Under the pieces are notes generated by a model. That model did no database searches and was not told the origin of the DNA. It was given only the letters and a program-made list of their open reading frames with translations. Below, piece by piece: positions 1 through 5,516 of a stretch of DNA of 5,516 nucleotides (position 1 is the first letter of the stretch; each line of letters starts with the position of its first letter). This DNA comes from Bacteroidota bacterium (lineage in GTDB: Bacteria > Bacteroidota > Bacteroidia > Cytophagales > Cyclobacteriaceae): the NCBI GenBank assembly GCA_024643595.1, contig JAHEMS010000267.1, forward strand, positions 1 through 5,516, given 5' to 3'. The translations under genes and the position numbers were made by a program.

Positions 1-415
1 TTTCAAGGCGTCCACCAACTCGAGCTGCGATGATGTTGAGATTACGTGCGTCATATGTGACTACTCCCTGTAAAGGTAAAGATAGTGTCATCGTTTGGTA
101 AACCGCCTTAGTCGTATTAATAGAAGTGAGAACCACCTCATTAGTAGATTTGATTACCCTGGCCAGATCTGGTGTGATTTTAAGTTCTTCACCAGGTCGG
201 GCTTTGCGCACAAGGTCCATTCCACATACCGGACAAACTCCAGGTTTATCAGAAACCACTGTCGGATGCATTGGGCAAGTATAGGTATCGGAATGTTCAT
301 GCGAACTTTCCTGCCGTCCGCAGCTACCTAATAACAACAGCATGAGCCACGAATAGCCGATCATAGATAAAAAAACCTGTCCGTGCATTAATTTACTTTT
401 CAATTTCTTTCTCAT
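1..415 (-). CDS. cusB: CusB-type RND efflux periplasmic adaptor lipoprotein, 3' end outside window
   Basis: This is the N-terminal part (138 codons) of the membrane-fusion protein that links an RND pump to the outer-membrane channel; the gene runs off the left edge. With the start at 415 the protein begins MRKKLKSK, a basic n-region. A hydrophobic stretch follows and ends in a lipobox-like LGSC with Cys32, so it is probably a lipoprotein. Residues 45-69 form a heavy-metal-binding domain (YTCPMHP at 45-51, CPVCGM at 61-66) of the kind found at the N-terminus of many CusB-like adaptors, and probably bind Cu(I). After it comes a strand-rich region ending TYDARNLNIIAARVGGRLE, typical of the adaptor barrel/barrel-sandwich entry. 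The start is uncertain: the ATG at 415 overlaps the upstream TolC gene by 23 bases but gives the best signal peptide; ATG 388 and ATG 364 are in frame and would give shorter, uncharged n-regions. No strong Shine-Dalgarno separates them. Pairing with the adjacent CusA-type pump supports a Cu/Ag role. The missing C-terminus prevents checking the rest of the fold. Confidence 0.9.
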   Translation of the reverse strand, partial: MRKKLKSKLMHGQVFLSMIGYSWLMLLLLGSCGRQESSHEHSDTYTCPMHPTVVSDKPGVCPVCGMDLVRKARPGEELKITPDLARVIKSTNEVVLTSINTTKAVYQTMTLSLPLQGVVTYDARNLNIIAARVGGRLE

Positions 416-1688
416 AACGTACAATCATTAAATAGTACTCTTGCATCTTATTCAAGTATTCCATTTGAGCCATATTCATCGCTTCCCAACCATCAATCAC
501 GATAGGTAACTGCTCACGATTTTCTTCGTAGGCCAGCAAAAGTGTTTCATAATTTTTCTTTAAAGCGGGGACGATCTTTTGATCATAATTTTCCAATTGT
601 TGTTTCATCCGCACCAATTGCGCAGCCATGCCTGCCAGTTTACCGCGAGCTTCAATCAAGATCGTTTCACGTCTTTGCTTCATGGCTTCGATTTCATGAT
701 TCATTCCCGCCACTTCTGACTTATACATTTTAGAAGACCAGGGAGCAATAGGTATTGACACCATGGCCATCAATGAAAATTGTAAAGGCATATCTCCCCG
801 CGGTTGCATATGTTCATATCGTACTCTGAAGTCAGGTTTTGATTGTGATTTTTGCCGTGCCTGATTTTGCCGCATTACCTCAATGGAACGATTGATCTGT
901 TGTACATCACTACGCCCTTTACTCAATGAAGCGGTGTCATAAATAAATTCATTGACATCAAATGTTATTTCCATTGCGGTATCTATTTTTAGCAAGCTAT
1001 TATCAGGAAGTTTCATCAATGCTTTTAGACGGTAAGCCTTTTCTTCGATCTCACCAGTGTTCATCAGAATCATGTTATCCACTTCGTGCAAACGGGCTTC
1101 AGCCTTATATATATTTCCCAGGCTTCCTTGATTGTACGGATATCGAATGCGTGCCAACTGCAGCATAAGTTCGACGATTCTTTTATTTTCAAGTAGCACA
1201 TGTCCTTTCTTTTCAAGTACGAGCCATTGATAATAATTTTCCTTCGCTTCTGCACGCAATTGGTTAAACTTAGAAGCACGTCCTTTTTCTTCCACCGCAG
1301 CCTTTGCCGCAAAGTAATTTCGTTTTGCCGATAACTTACCCGGACTGGGGATATCCTGCTCTACATTAATCACAAACATTCCTTTGTCACGCTCTTGCAT
1401 GATTTTCTGCCCTGGGTAAGGATAGAAAAATGGACCACCGCCTATCATAGGAGCCATCCAACTCTTCGCTCCTGCTGTATAGGTATTCATTGCCTTCACT
1501 TTATAATCGTACTCCTGCAACGAGGGATTTTGATGGTCAATGGCCGAGAGCACACTGTCAAGGCTAATGACCTGGGCGGAATTTGAAAATGTTATCAGCA
1601 ACCCGATCAATATGGAAATTGGATATCGGAGAATGGAAAATCCATTCATACCAGCTATCGGTGTCATGTAATTAATTAGCTTTTTCAT
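393..1688 (-). CDS. TolC-family outer-membrane efflux channel (CusC-like role)
   Basis: A 431-residue outer-membrane factor, the usual length for the TolC/OEP family. It should form the trimeric channel through which the adjacent RND pump discharges metal. The first 38 residues are a long signal peptide (KK near the start, hydrophobic core SILIGLLITF, likely signal peptidase I site SNSA|Q). Two OEP repeats follow, at roughly residues 44-230 and 255-425, each dominated by long Gln/Lys/Glu-rich coiled-coil helices. The motif QDIPSPGKL near residues 111-119 matches the Q-x-P-x-PGK segment common in CzcC/CusC relatives. Unlike E. coli CusC there is no lipobox cysteine, so it is probably not lipidated. 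The protein is unusually methionine-rich in both repeats. I chose ATG 1688 because the frame beyond it reaches only a TTG at 1706; ATGs at 1667 and 1649 are also possible. It overlaps the end of cusA by 17 bases and its end overlaps or abuts the adaptor gene. The family call is secure; the metal assignment comes from its neighbours. Confidence 0.93.
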   Translation of the reverse strand: MKKLINYMTPIAGMNGFSILRYPISILIGLLITFSNSAQVISLDSVLSAIDHQNPSLQEYDYKVKAMNTYTAGAKSWMAPMIGGGPFFYPYPGQKIMQERDKGMFVINVEQDIPSPGKLSAKRNYFAAKAAVEEKGRASKFNQLRAEAKENYYQWLVLEKKGHVLLENKRIVELMLQLARIRYPYNQGSLGNIYKAEARLHEVDNMILMNTGEIEEKAYRLKALMKLPDNSLLKIDTAMEITFDVNEFIYDTASLSKGRSDVQQINRSIEVMRQNQARQKSQSKPDFRVRYEHMQPRGDMPLQFSLMAMVSIPIAPWSSKMYKSEVAGMNHEIEAMKQRRETILIEARGKLAGMAAQLVRMKQQLENYDQKIVPALKKNYETLLLAYEENREQLPIVIDGWEAMNMAQMEYLNKMQEYYLMIVRYEKEIEK

Positions 1689-4600
1689 GTATATCAAGTT
1701 TTCCAAATTTTCTTAATTCATATTCTTTAGTCATCAGAAAAATAAGTGGTGTTACTAATAATATATGCGTCGAAGATGTGATCACACCACCAATCATGGG
1801 CAACACAATGGGTTGCATTACGTCGCTGCCCACCCCGGTAGACCACAACACGGGTATCAGGCCAAATAACGCCACTGAAACGGTCATAAGTTTTGGCCGT
1901 AATCGCTTCGTTGCGCCAGAAATCACATACTCCCTTAGATCTACCAGGGAAATTGTCTCACTCGAATTTCCCTTCAATTTTACCAGCTGATTCATCGCAT
2001 CATTCAAATAGATTACCATCACCACGCCGGTTTCTACGGCTATGCCAAACAGTGCGATAAAACCAACAGCCACCGCCACTGATAGATTTACACCATAGAA
2101 ATAAACCATGAAAGCACCGCCGATCAAGGCAAATGGAACAGTGATTAAACTAAAGAACGCCTCACGTAAAGAATGAAAGGCGAGATACAGGGAAATAAAA
2201 ATGATCAACAACACTACTGGCAAGATGACCATCAAGGTTTGCTGACCTCGAATGAGATTTTCATACTGACCACTCCATTCTAAGAAATATCCGTTTGGCA
2301 TCAGCCCCGTATCGTTATTCAACTTTTCCATTGCCTCCTTCACCGTACTCCCTAAATCGCGATCGCGAACGTTGAAAAGTACTGCTCCCCTAAGCAACGC
2401 GTTATCCGATACAATCATGGGTGGCCCATTTTCAAAACGAATAGAAGCTACGGACGAAAGTGGAATCATCCCCAGAGAAGGAGTTTTTACAGGAATCCGT
2501 TGCAGTTGATAAATACTATTGCGATAGTCTTGCGCCAATCGAACGCTAATCGAAAACCGCTGCCTACCTTCAATGGTGAGTCCAATTGGTGAGCCGCCAA
2601 TGGCAGATTCAACAATTAGATTAACATCATCCACCGTTAATCCATAACGCCCCAATGCATCGCGATTGACATCAATGGTCAAATACTTTCCTCCGGTGAT
2701 TGGATCCACGTATAAGTCATTTACTCCCCGCACATTTTTCAATGCTGACTTAACTTTTTCTGAAAGGGCATAAATGCTGTCCAGATTTTGACCAAACACT
2801 TTTACGCCAACATCAGTGCGGATACCGGTGGACAGCATGTTGATCCGATTAATAATCGGTTGGGTCCAACCGTTAATCACACCTGGTATCTGAAGCTTAG
2901 TGTCCAATTCATTGATGATGTCTCTTTTAGTAATTCCCTCGCGCCATTCTGATTTAGGCTTGAGTGAGATGATGGTTTCGATCATCGACAAAGGCGCATT
3001 GTCGGTAGCGGTGCTTGCTCGACCTGCCTTGCCTAGTACCTTATCCACTTCAGGAACTGATTTGATTATCTTATCCTGAACCTGAAGAATACGTTTTACT
3101 TCTTCGTTGGAGATATCGGGCAGGGTCACTGGCATGAATAGGATTGATTGCTCATCAAGGGGTGGCATAAACTCGCTTCCCATGCTAACCAATAGCGGAA
3201 TGCTTACCGCAAGGGCAAGAAGATTGACAGCGATGGTAGTCTTGCGCCAACGCAAACACGCACGGACAACCGGTTCATAAATTTTTTCGAGTACACGATT
3301 CAGTGGATTCGATTTTTCATCCTTGAATTTCCCTTTCATAAAAAATGAAATAAGCACCGGCGCCAGCGTAATCACCAGAATGGCATCTACTAACATGATG
3401 AAGGTTTTCGTATACGCCAAGGGATGAAATAATTTCCCTTCTTGTCCCGTTAGCATGAAAACCGGAAGGAAAGAAGTGATAATAATAACGGTAGAATAAA
3501 ATACGCCACGCGAAACCTGGGTAGATGATTTCTCAATGATAGATAACCGTTCCAAATCCGGAATAGGTCCACCCAATTCTGCATAACGCATGGCCAGACT
3601 CCTATAGGAATTCTCCGACATGATGATACCATTATCGACAATGACACCAATGGCTAAAACGATTCCCGTGAGGGACATGATGTTGGATGAAATTCCAAAT
3701 GCATTCAACAAAATAAAACTGGTTGCAATCGTTACTGGAATCTGAATTATGATACTTACCGCACTTCGCCAATGGAACAAAAAGAGAATCACCACCAGCG
3801 ACACCACTGCCATTTCCTCGATCAGTGTGGTTTTGATAGATGATATCGACTCCTCAATGAGTTCACTTCGGTCATACATGATTCTAAACTTCATTCCTTT
3901 CGGGAATCCCCTTGCCACCTCCTCCATTTTTGCTTTCACTCGATGAATGACTTCATCTGCATTTTCACCATAGCGCATTACTACAATACCGCCCACCACT
4001 TCGCCCTCACCATCCTGATCGAAAATTCCAAGCCGTGCTTCACCGGTCATTTGCACGGTACCAATATCCTTCACTTTAACTGATACGGAGTTCACAGTTT
4101 TCACAGCAATATTCTCGATTTCAACGACTGACTTGAGATAACCGGTAGTTTTAATGATATAACCGATATCATTCATTTCAAATTTGCGACCGCCTGCTTC
4201 ATTATTGTTTGAACGGACTGATTGTATAACTTCGGGAACCGAAAGATTATAATAGCTAAGCTTATTCGGATTTAGCGCGATCTGATATTGCTTTTGAAAT
4301 CCTCCGAACGAAGCGATTTCACTTACGCCTTGAACATTCTGTAATGAAAATTTTACATACCAATCCTGTATAGCGCGTTGTTCACCAAGATCCATCCCTG
4401 GGGCATCAAAAGTATACCATAAAATATGACCCACTCCTGTTCCATCAGGGCCGAGTGACGGTGTCACTCCCTGCGGAAGTAACCGGTTCGCATAATTAAG
4501 GCGTTCAAGCACCCGCTCCCGGGCCCAATAAACATCAGTATCATCATTAAAAATGACATAGACGAAACTCATTCCAAACATTGAAGCACCACGTACATAT

Positions 4601-4839
4601 TTCACTTGTGGAAGTCCCTGCAAGTTGGTCACCAATGGATAGGTCACCTGATCCTCCATTATCTGGGGGCTTCGCCCCATCCATTCGGTGAATACGATTA
4701 CCTGGTTTTCGGAAAGATCCGGGATGGCATCGATCTTACTAATGCGGACAGCATGAATCCCCCATGCGAACAGACCCATTGCCATCATCACGATCAGAAA
4801 GCGGTTACGAAGTGAATACGTTATTAATTTTTCAATCAT
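1672..4839 (-). CDS. cusA: CusA-type Cu(I)/Ag(I) efflux RND pump, inner-membrane subunit
   Basis: A full-length (1055 residues) heavy-metal-efflux RND transporter, a proton-driven antiporter of the inner membrane that works with an adaptor and an outer-membrane channel. Family segments visible in order are: IPDLSENQVIVFT (39-51), DVYWARERVLERLN (102-115), MYDRSELIEESI (321-332), the TM4 segment GIVLAIGVIVDNGIIMSEN (392-410), and the C-terminal RLRPKLMTV (979-987) and SDVMQPIVLPMIGG (1005-1018). The periplasmic copper-binding triad of E. coli CusA (M573, M623, M672, from memory) has counterparts M569 (ILFMP), M619 (APLSMIET) and M668 (RINMLSTG) with the same 50 and 49 residue spacing. This favours Cu(I)/Ag(I) over Zn/Co/Cd substrates. 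The proton-relay residues also match: D402, E936 and K983 (CusA D405, E939, K984). ATG 4839 gives the standard N-terminus MIEKLITYSLRNRF. There is no clear Shine-Dalgarno. Its end overlaps the TolC gene start, indicating coupled expression. No frameshift is seen. Confidence 0.97.
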   Translation of the reverse strand: MIEKLITYSLRNRFLIVMMAMGLFAWGIHAVRISKIDAIPDLSENQVIVFTEWMGRSPQIMEDQVTYPLVTNLQGLPQVKYVRGASMFGMSFVYVIFNDDTDVYWARERVLERLNYANRLLPQGVTPSLGPDGTGVGHILWYTFDAPGMDLGEQRAIQDWYVKFSLQNVQGVSEIASFGGFQKQYQIALNPNKLSYYNLSVPEVIQSVRSNNNEAGGRKFEMNDIGYIIKTTGYLKSVVEIENIAVKTVNSVSVKVKDIGTVQMTGEARLGIFDQDGEGEVVGGIVVMRYGENADEVIHRVKAKMEEVARGFPKGMKFRIMYDRSELIEESISSIKTTLIEEMAVVSLVVILFLFHWRSAVSIIIQIPVTIATSFILLNAFGISSNIMSLTGIVLAIGVIVDNGIIMSENSYRSLAMRYAELGGPIPDLERLSIIEKSSTQVSRGVFYSTVIIITSFLPVFMLTGQEGKLFHPLAYTKTFIMLVDAILVITLAPVLISFFMKGKFKDEKSNPLNRVLEKIYEPVVRACLRWRKTTIAVNLLALAVSIPLLVSMGSEFMPPLDEQSILFMPVTLPDISNEEVKRILQVQDKIIKSVPEVDKVLGKAGRASTATDNAPLSMIETIISLKPKSEWREGITKRDIINELDTKLQIPGVINGWTQPIINRINMLSTGIRTDVGVKVFGQNLDSIYALSEKVKSALKNVRGVNDLYVDPITGGKYLTIDVNRDALGRYGLTVDDVNLIVESAIGGSPIGLTIEGRQRFSISVRLAQDYRNSIYQLQRIPVKTPSLGMIPLSSVASIRFENGPPMIVSDNALLRGAVLFNVRDRDLGSTVKEAMEKLNNDTGLMPNGYFLEWSGQYENLIRGQQTLMVILPVVLLIIFISLYLAFHSLREAFFSLITVPFALIGGAFMVYFYGVNLSVAVAVGFIALFGIAVETGVVMVIYLNDAMNQLVKLKGNSSETISLVDLREYVISGATKRLRPKLMTVSVALFGLIPVLWSTGVGSDVMQPIVLPMIGGVITSSTHILLVTPLIFLMTKEYELRKFGKLDIHEKAN

Positions 4840-4912
4840 AGCTAATGACTATCAAGTAGTAGTAAGACATAAGTATTGAGGCAATGACCAATAGTAATAT
4901 TGGACGCCACAA
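4832..4912 (-). CDS. Possible 26-residue hydrophobic membrane peptide overlapping the cusA start
   Basis: The 91-bp gap before cusA holds an open frame that could start at TTG 4912 and stops at TGA 4832-4834, 8 bases inside cusA. It would encode a 26-residue peptide whose core PILLLVIASILMSYYYLIV is strongly hydrophobic, enough for one membrane pass, with an Arg near its N-terminus. The stop overlapping the cusA start would allow translational coupling, useful because cusA has no evident Shine-Dalgarno. Against it: the start is TTG, no ribosome-binding site is visible, the only ATG in frame would leave 12 codons, and an AT-rich 80-base stretch can be open by chance. I do not recognise a family. 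Low confidence. Confidence 0.15.
   Translation of the reverse strand: MWRPILLLVIASILMSYYYLIVISYD
4888..4903. repeat. Perfect inverted repeat upstream of cusA
   Basis: CCAATA and TATTGG form a perfect 6-base inverted repeat around a 4-base centre, in the gap between the HYC_CC_PP gene and cusA, about 50 bases before the cusA start. In RNA it would be only a weak hairpin with no following T-run on either strand, so it is not a terminator. It could be a protein-binding site or a mild mRNA structure, or a chance palindrome in AT-rich DNA. Confidence 0.3.
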
Positions 4913-4930
4913 GAAAATCAGCTATGAATA

Positions 4931-5350
4931 TTAAATAAGGAAAGAATGTATCAGCACAGGAATATCGCGCTGAACAATAGGTGGTTTATAAGGAATATGG
5001 TTTGAAAATACCAAGGACTCATTGATCTGGATAACATCCATGATTACAGGCTGAGCAGACACCCAATTAGCAACTTGCGAGGTTTGCGTTGAAAAATCCT
5101 TGATCTGTGAATTAAAATCTTTTCCTTCAAAAGATAAATGCTTGTCTTCACAGCAACCCGACTTCTTAATAGCTATATTTTTATGACAGGGTGGAAGTTG
5201 AACTTCCATCGGGCAAGGATCCGCATCTTCAATAAAAGAAATGCTTTGTACTTGGCCTCCGCAAAAATGCATATTCACTACAAAACTGCTGGACGAAATC
5301 AGCACCATCAGGGCAAGAGAAACAGACAGTATAGTTTTCAGTAGTTTCAT
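4931..5350 (-). CDS. HYC_CC_PP family small Cys-rich exported protein
   Basis: A 139-residue protein that I recognise as the HYC_CC_PP type found beside copper-efflux genes in Bacteroidota. The name motifs are visible: HFC at 28-30 (Phe replacing the usual Tyr), a CC pair at 66-67, and PP at 123-124 in the family-like tail YKPPIVQRDIPVLIHSFL. It begins with a basic n-region and a hydrophobic segment (about residues 5-27), so it is exported or anchored with the rest in the periplasm. Other possible metal ligands are CPME at 46-49 and CH at 55-56, giving five cysteines in all plus Met and His. The biochemical function of the family is not established to my knowledge; a periplasmic copper-binding or sensing role is inference from the thiols and position. 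ATG 5350 was chosen over a TTG one codon upstream. It lies 51 bases after the HMA gene and 91 bases before cusA, in the same orientation, so probably in the same operon. Confidence 0.85.
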   Translation of the reverse strand: MKLLKTILSVSLALMVLISSSSFVVNMHFCGGQVQSISFIEDADPCPMEVQLPPCHKNIAIKKSGCCEDKHLSFEGKDFNSQIKDFSTQTSQVANWVSAQPVIMDVIQINESLVFSNHIPYKPPIVQRDIPVLIHSFLI

Positions 5351-5357
5351 CAATGAA

Positions 5358-5366
5358 GCAAATGTA
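5358..5366 (-). promoter_or_regulatory. Bacteroidota -7-like element just before the HYC_CC_PP gene
   Basis: The minus strand reads TACATTTGC, matching the TAnnTTTG -7 consensus of Bacteroidota housekeeping promoters. No clear TTTG/TTG -33 partner stands at the usual spacing upstream. A start of transcription 5-7 bases downstream would fall within a few bases of ATG 5350, giving an almost leaderless mRNA. It may be chance; readthrough from the upstream HMA gene is the simpler source of transcript. Confidence 0.2.
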
Positions 5367-5374
5367 GTAAAAAA

Positions 5375-5393
5375 GCTGTTAATGAGTTGTTAA
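5375..5393. repeat. Short tandem direct repeat, 11-bp period, between HMA and HYC_CC_PP genes
   Basis: On the plus strand GCTGTTAA and GTTGTTAA (7 of 8 bases alike) are separated by 3 bases, so the copies recur every 11 bp, one helical turn. The repeat lies in the 51-bp gap, just upstream of the promoter-like element. Direct half-sites on one helix face are a layout used by some response regulators, but the repeat is short and AT-rich and may be chance. Confidence 0.3.
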
Positions 5394-5401
5394 ATAAGAT
5401 T

Positions 5402-5516
5402 TTACATACGCTCAGCCTTATAGCCAGCCTTCATCAGGGCTTCTTCGATTTTCGTGCCACCTGCGTCTTCCACTGTCAATATGCGGGCAGGATCAGCTAA
5501 ATCAACTGCCCATTTA
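5402..5516 (-). CDS. Heavy-metal-associated (HMA) domain protein, C-terminal part; start outside window
   Basis: The last 38 codons of a gene entering from the right edge. The visible residues, KWAVDLADPARILTVE then EEALMKAGYKAERM, fit the second half of a ferredoxin-like HMA fold. The first part is the W-x-VD-x-x-x-P-x-x-ILTVE strand region seen in small free-standing HMA proteins of Bacteroidota; the second is the final helix and the KAGYKAE strand. Such proteins are usually about 70 residues, carry a Cys-x-x-Cys Cu(I) site near the N-terminus and act as cytoplasmic copper chaperones. That metal site is outside the window, so binding cannot be confirmed. It could instead be the end of a longer HMA-containing protein. 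It ends 51 bases before the HYC_CC_PP gene in the same direction, suggesting an operon. Confidence 0.8.
   Translation of the reverse strand, partial: KWAVDLADPARILTVEDAGGTKIEEALMKAGYKAERM

Noticed and set aside
95..331. 78-codon open frame on the plus strand
   Set aside because: It lies antisense to the clearly coding adaptor gene with its signal peptide and metal-binding motifs, and its translation resembles no protein.
962..1168. Plus-strand and other-frame open stretches inside the TolC and cusA genes (also 542-733, 1070-1312, 1395-1586, 1778-1990, 3450-3650, 3749-3946, 4606-4815)
   Set aside because: All are shadows of long, family-recognisable minus-strand genes and lack plausible domains or starts.
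1689..1706. Six-codon N-terminal extension of the TolC gene
   Set aside because: It would start with TTG, and the ATG at 1688 already gives a normal basic signal-peptide start.
5138..5344. 68-codon plus-strand open frame opposite the HYC_CC_PP gene
   Set aside because: The minus-strand frame has a signal sequence and the family motifs; this one has neither.
5351..5353. One-codon extension of the HYC_CC_PP gene
   Set aside because: It uses TTG directly before a good ATG.
5369..5393. Possible terminator between the HMA and HYC_CC_PP genes
   Set aside because: There is a run of six T on the minus strand, but the preceding sequence is a direct repeat that cannot form a stable GC-rich hairpin.
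1..5516. CRISPR arrays, tRNA/rRNA genes, insertion sequences or attachment sites
   Set aside because: I saw no regularly spaced repeats, structured RNA genes, transposase motifs or terminal repeats; nearly the whole window is coding.

Overview
The window shows five protein-coding genes, all on the minus strand, forming the middle of a copper/silver export operon from a member of the Bacteroidota. In transcription order (right to left) they are: the tail of a small heavy-metal-associated (HMA) domain protein, a small HYC_CC_PP-type Cys-rich exported protein, a CusA-type RND pump, a TolC-family outer-membrane factor, and the first third or so of a lipoprotein membrane-fusion adaptor of the CusB type. 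The taxonomic guess rests on the HYC_CC_PP protein, the gene order, the moderate to low G+C, the absence of clear Shine-Dalgarno sequences and the lipoprotein adaptor. It is inference, not proof.

Layout: 5402-5516 is the end of the HMA gene, with its start outside the window. A 51-bp gap (5351-5401) follows and carries a small direct repeat and a promoter-like sequence. The HYC_CC_PP gene is at 4931-5350. Next is a 91-bp gap (4840-4930) that contains a small inverted repeat and a possible 26-codon hydrophobic reading frame overlapping the pump start. cusA runs from 4839 to 1672, the TolC-like gene from 1688 to 393, and the adaptor gene from about 415 (or 388) off the left edge. The last three genes overlap or abut, so they are almost certainly one transcript and probably translationally coupled. 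The operon promoter and any regulator lie beyond the right edge.

How they work together: the pump uses the proton gradient to expel Cu(I)/Ag(I). Its three periplasmic metal-binding methionines are all present at the spacing of E. coli CusA. The adaptor bridges the pump to the outer-membrane channel and carries an extra N-terminal Cys/Met/His metal-binding domain. The two small upstream proteins probably bind or hand over metal in the cytoplasm (HMA) and cell envelope (HYC_CC_PP). No CusF-like gene is visible. This is mostly a recognisable system. The less-explained parts are the HYC_CC_PP protein, the partly lost methionine relay inside the pump, and the small hydrophobic frame in front of cusA.
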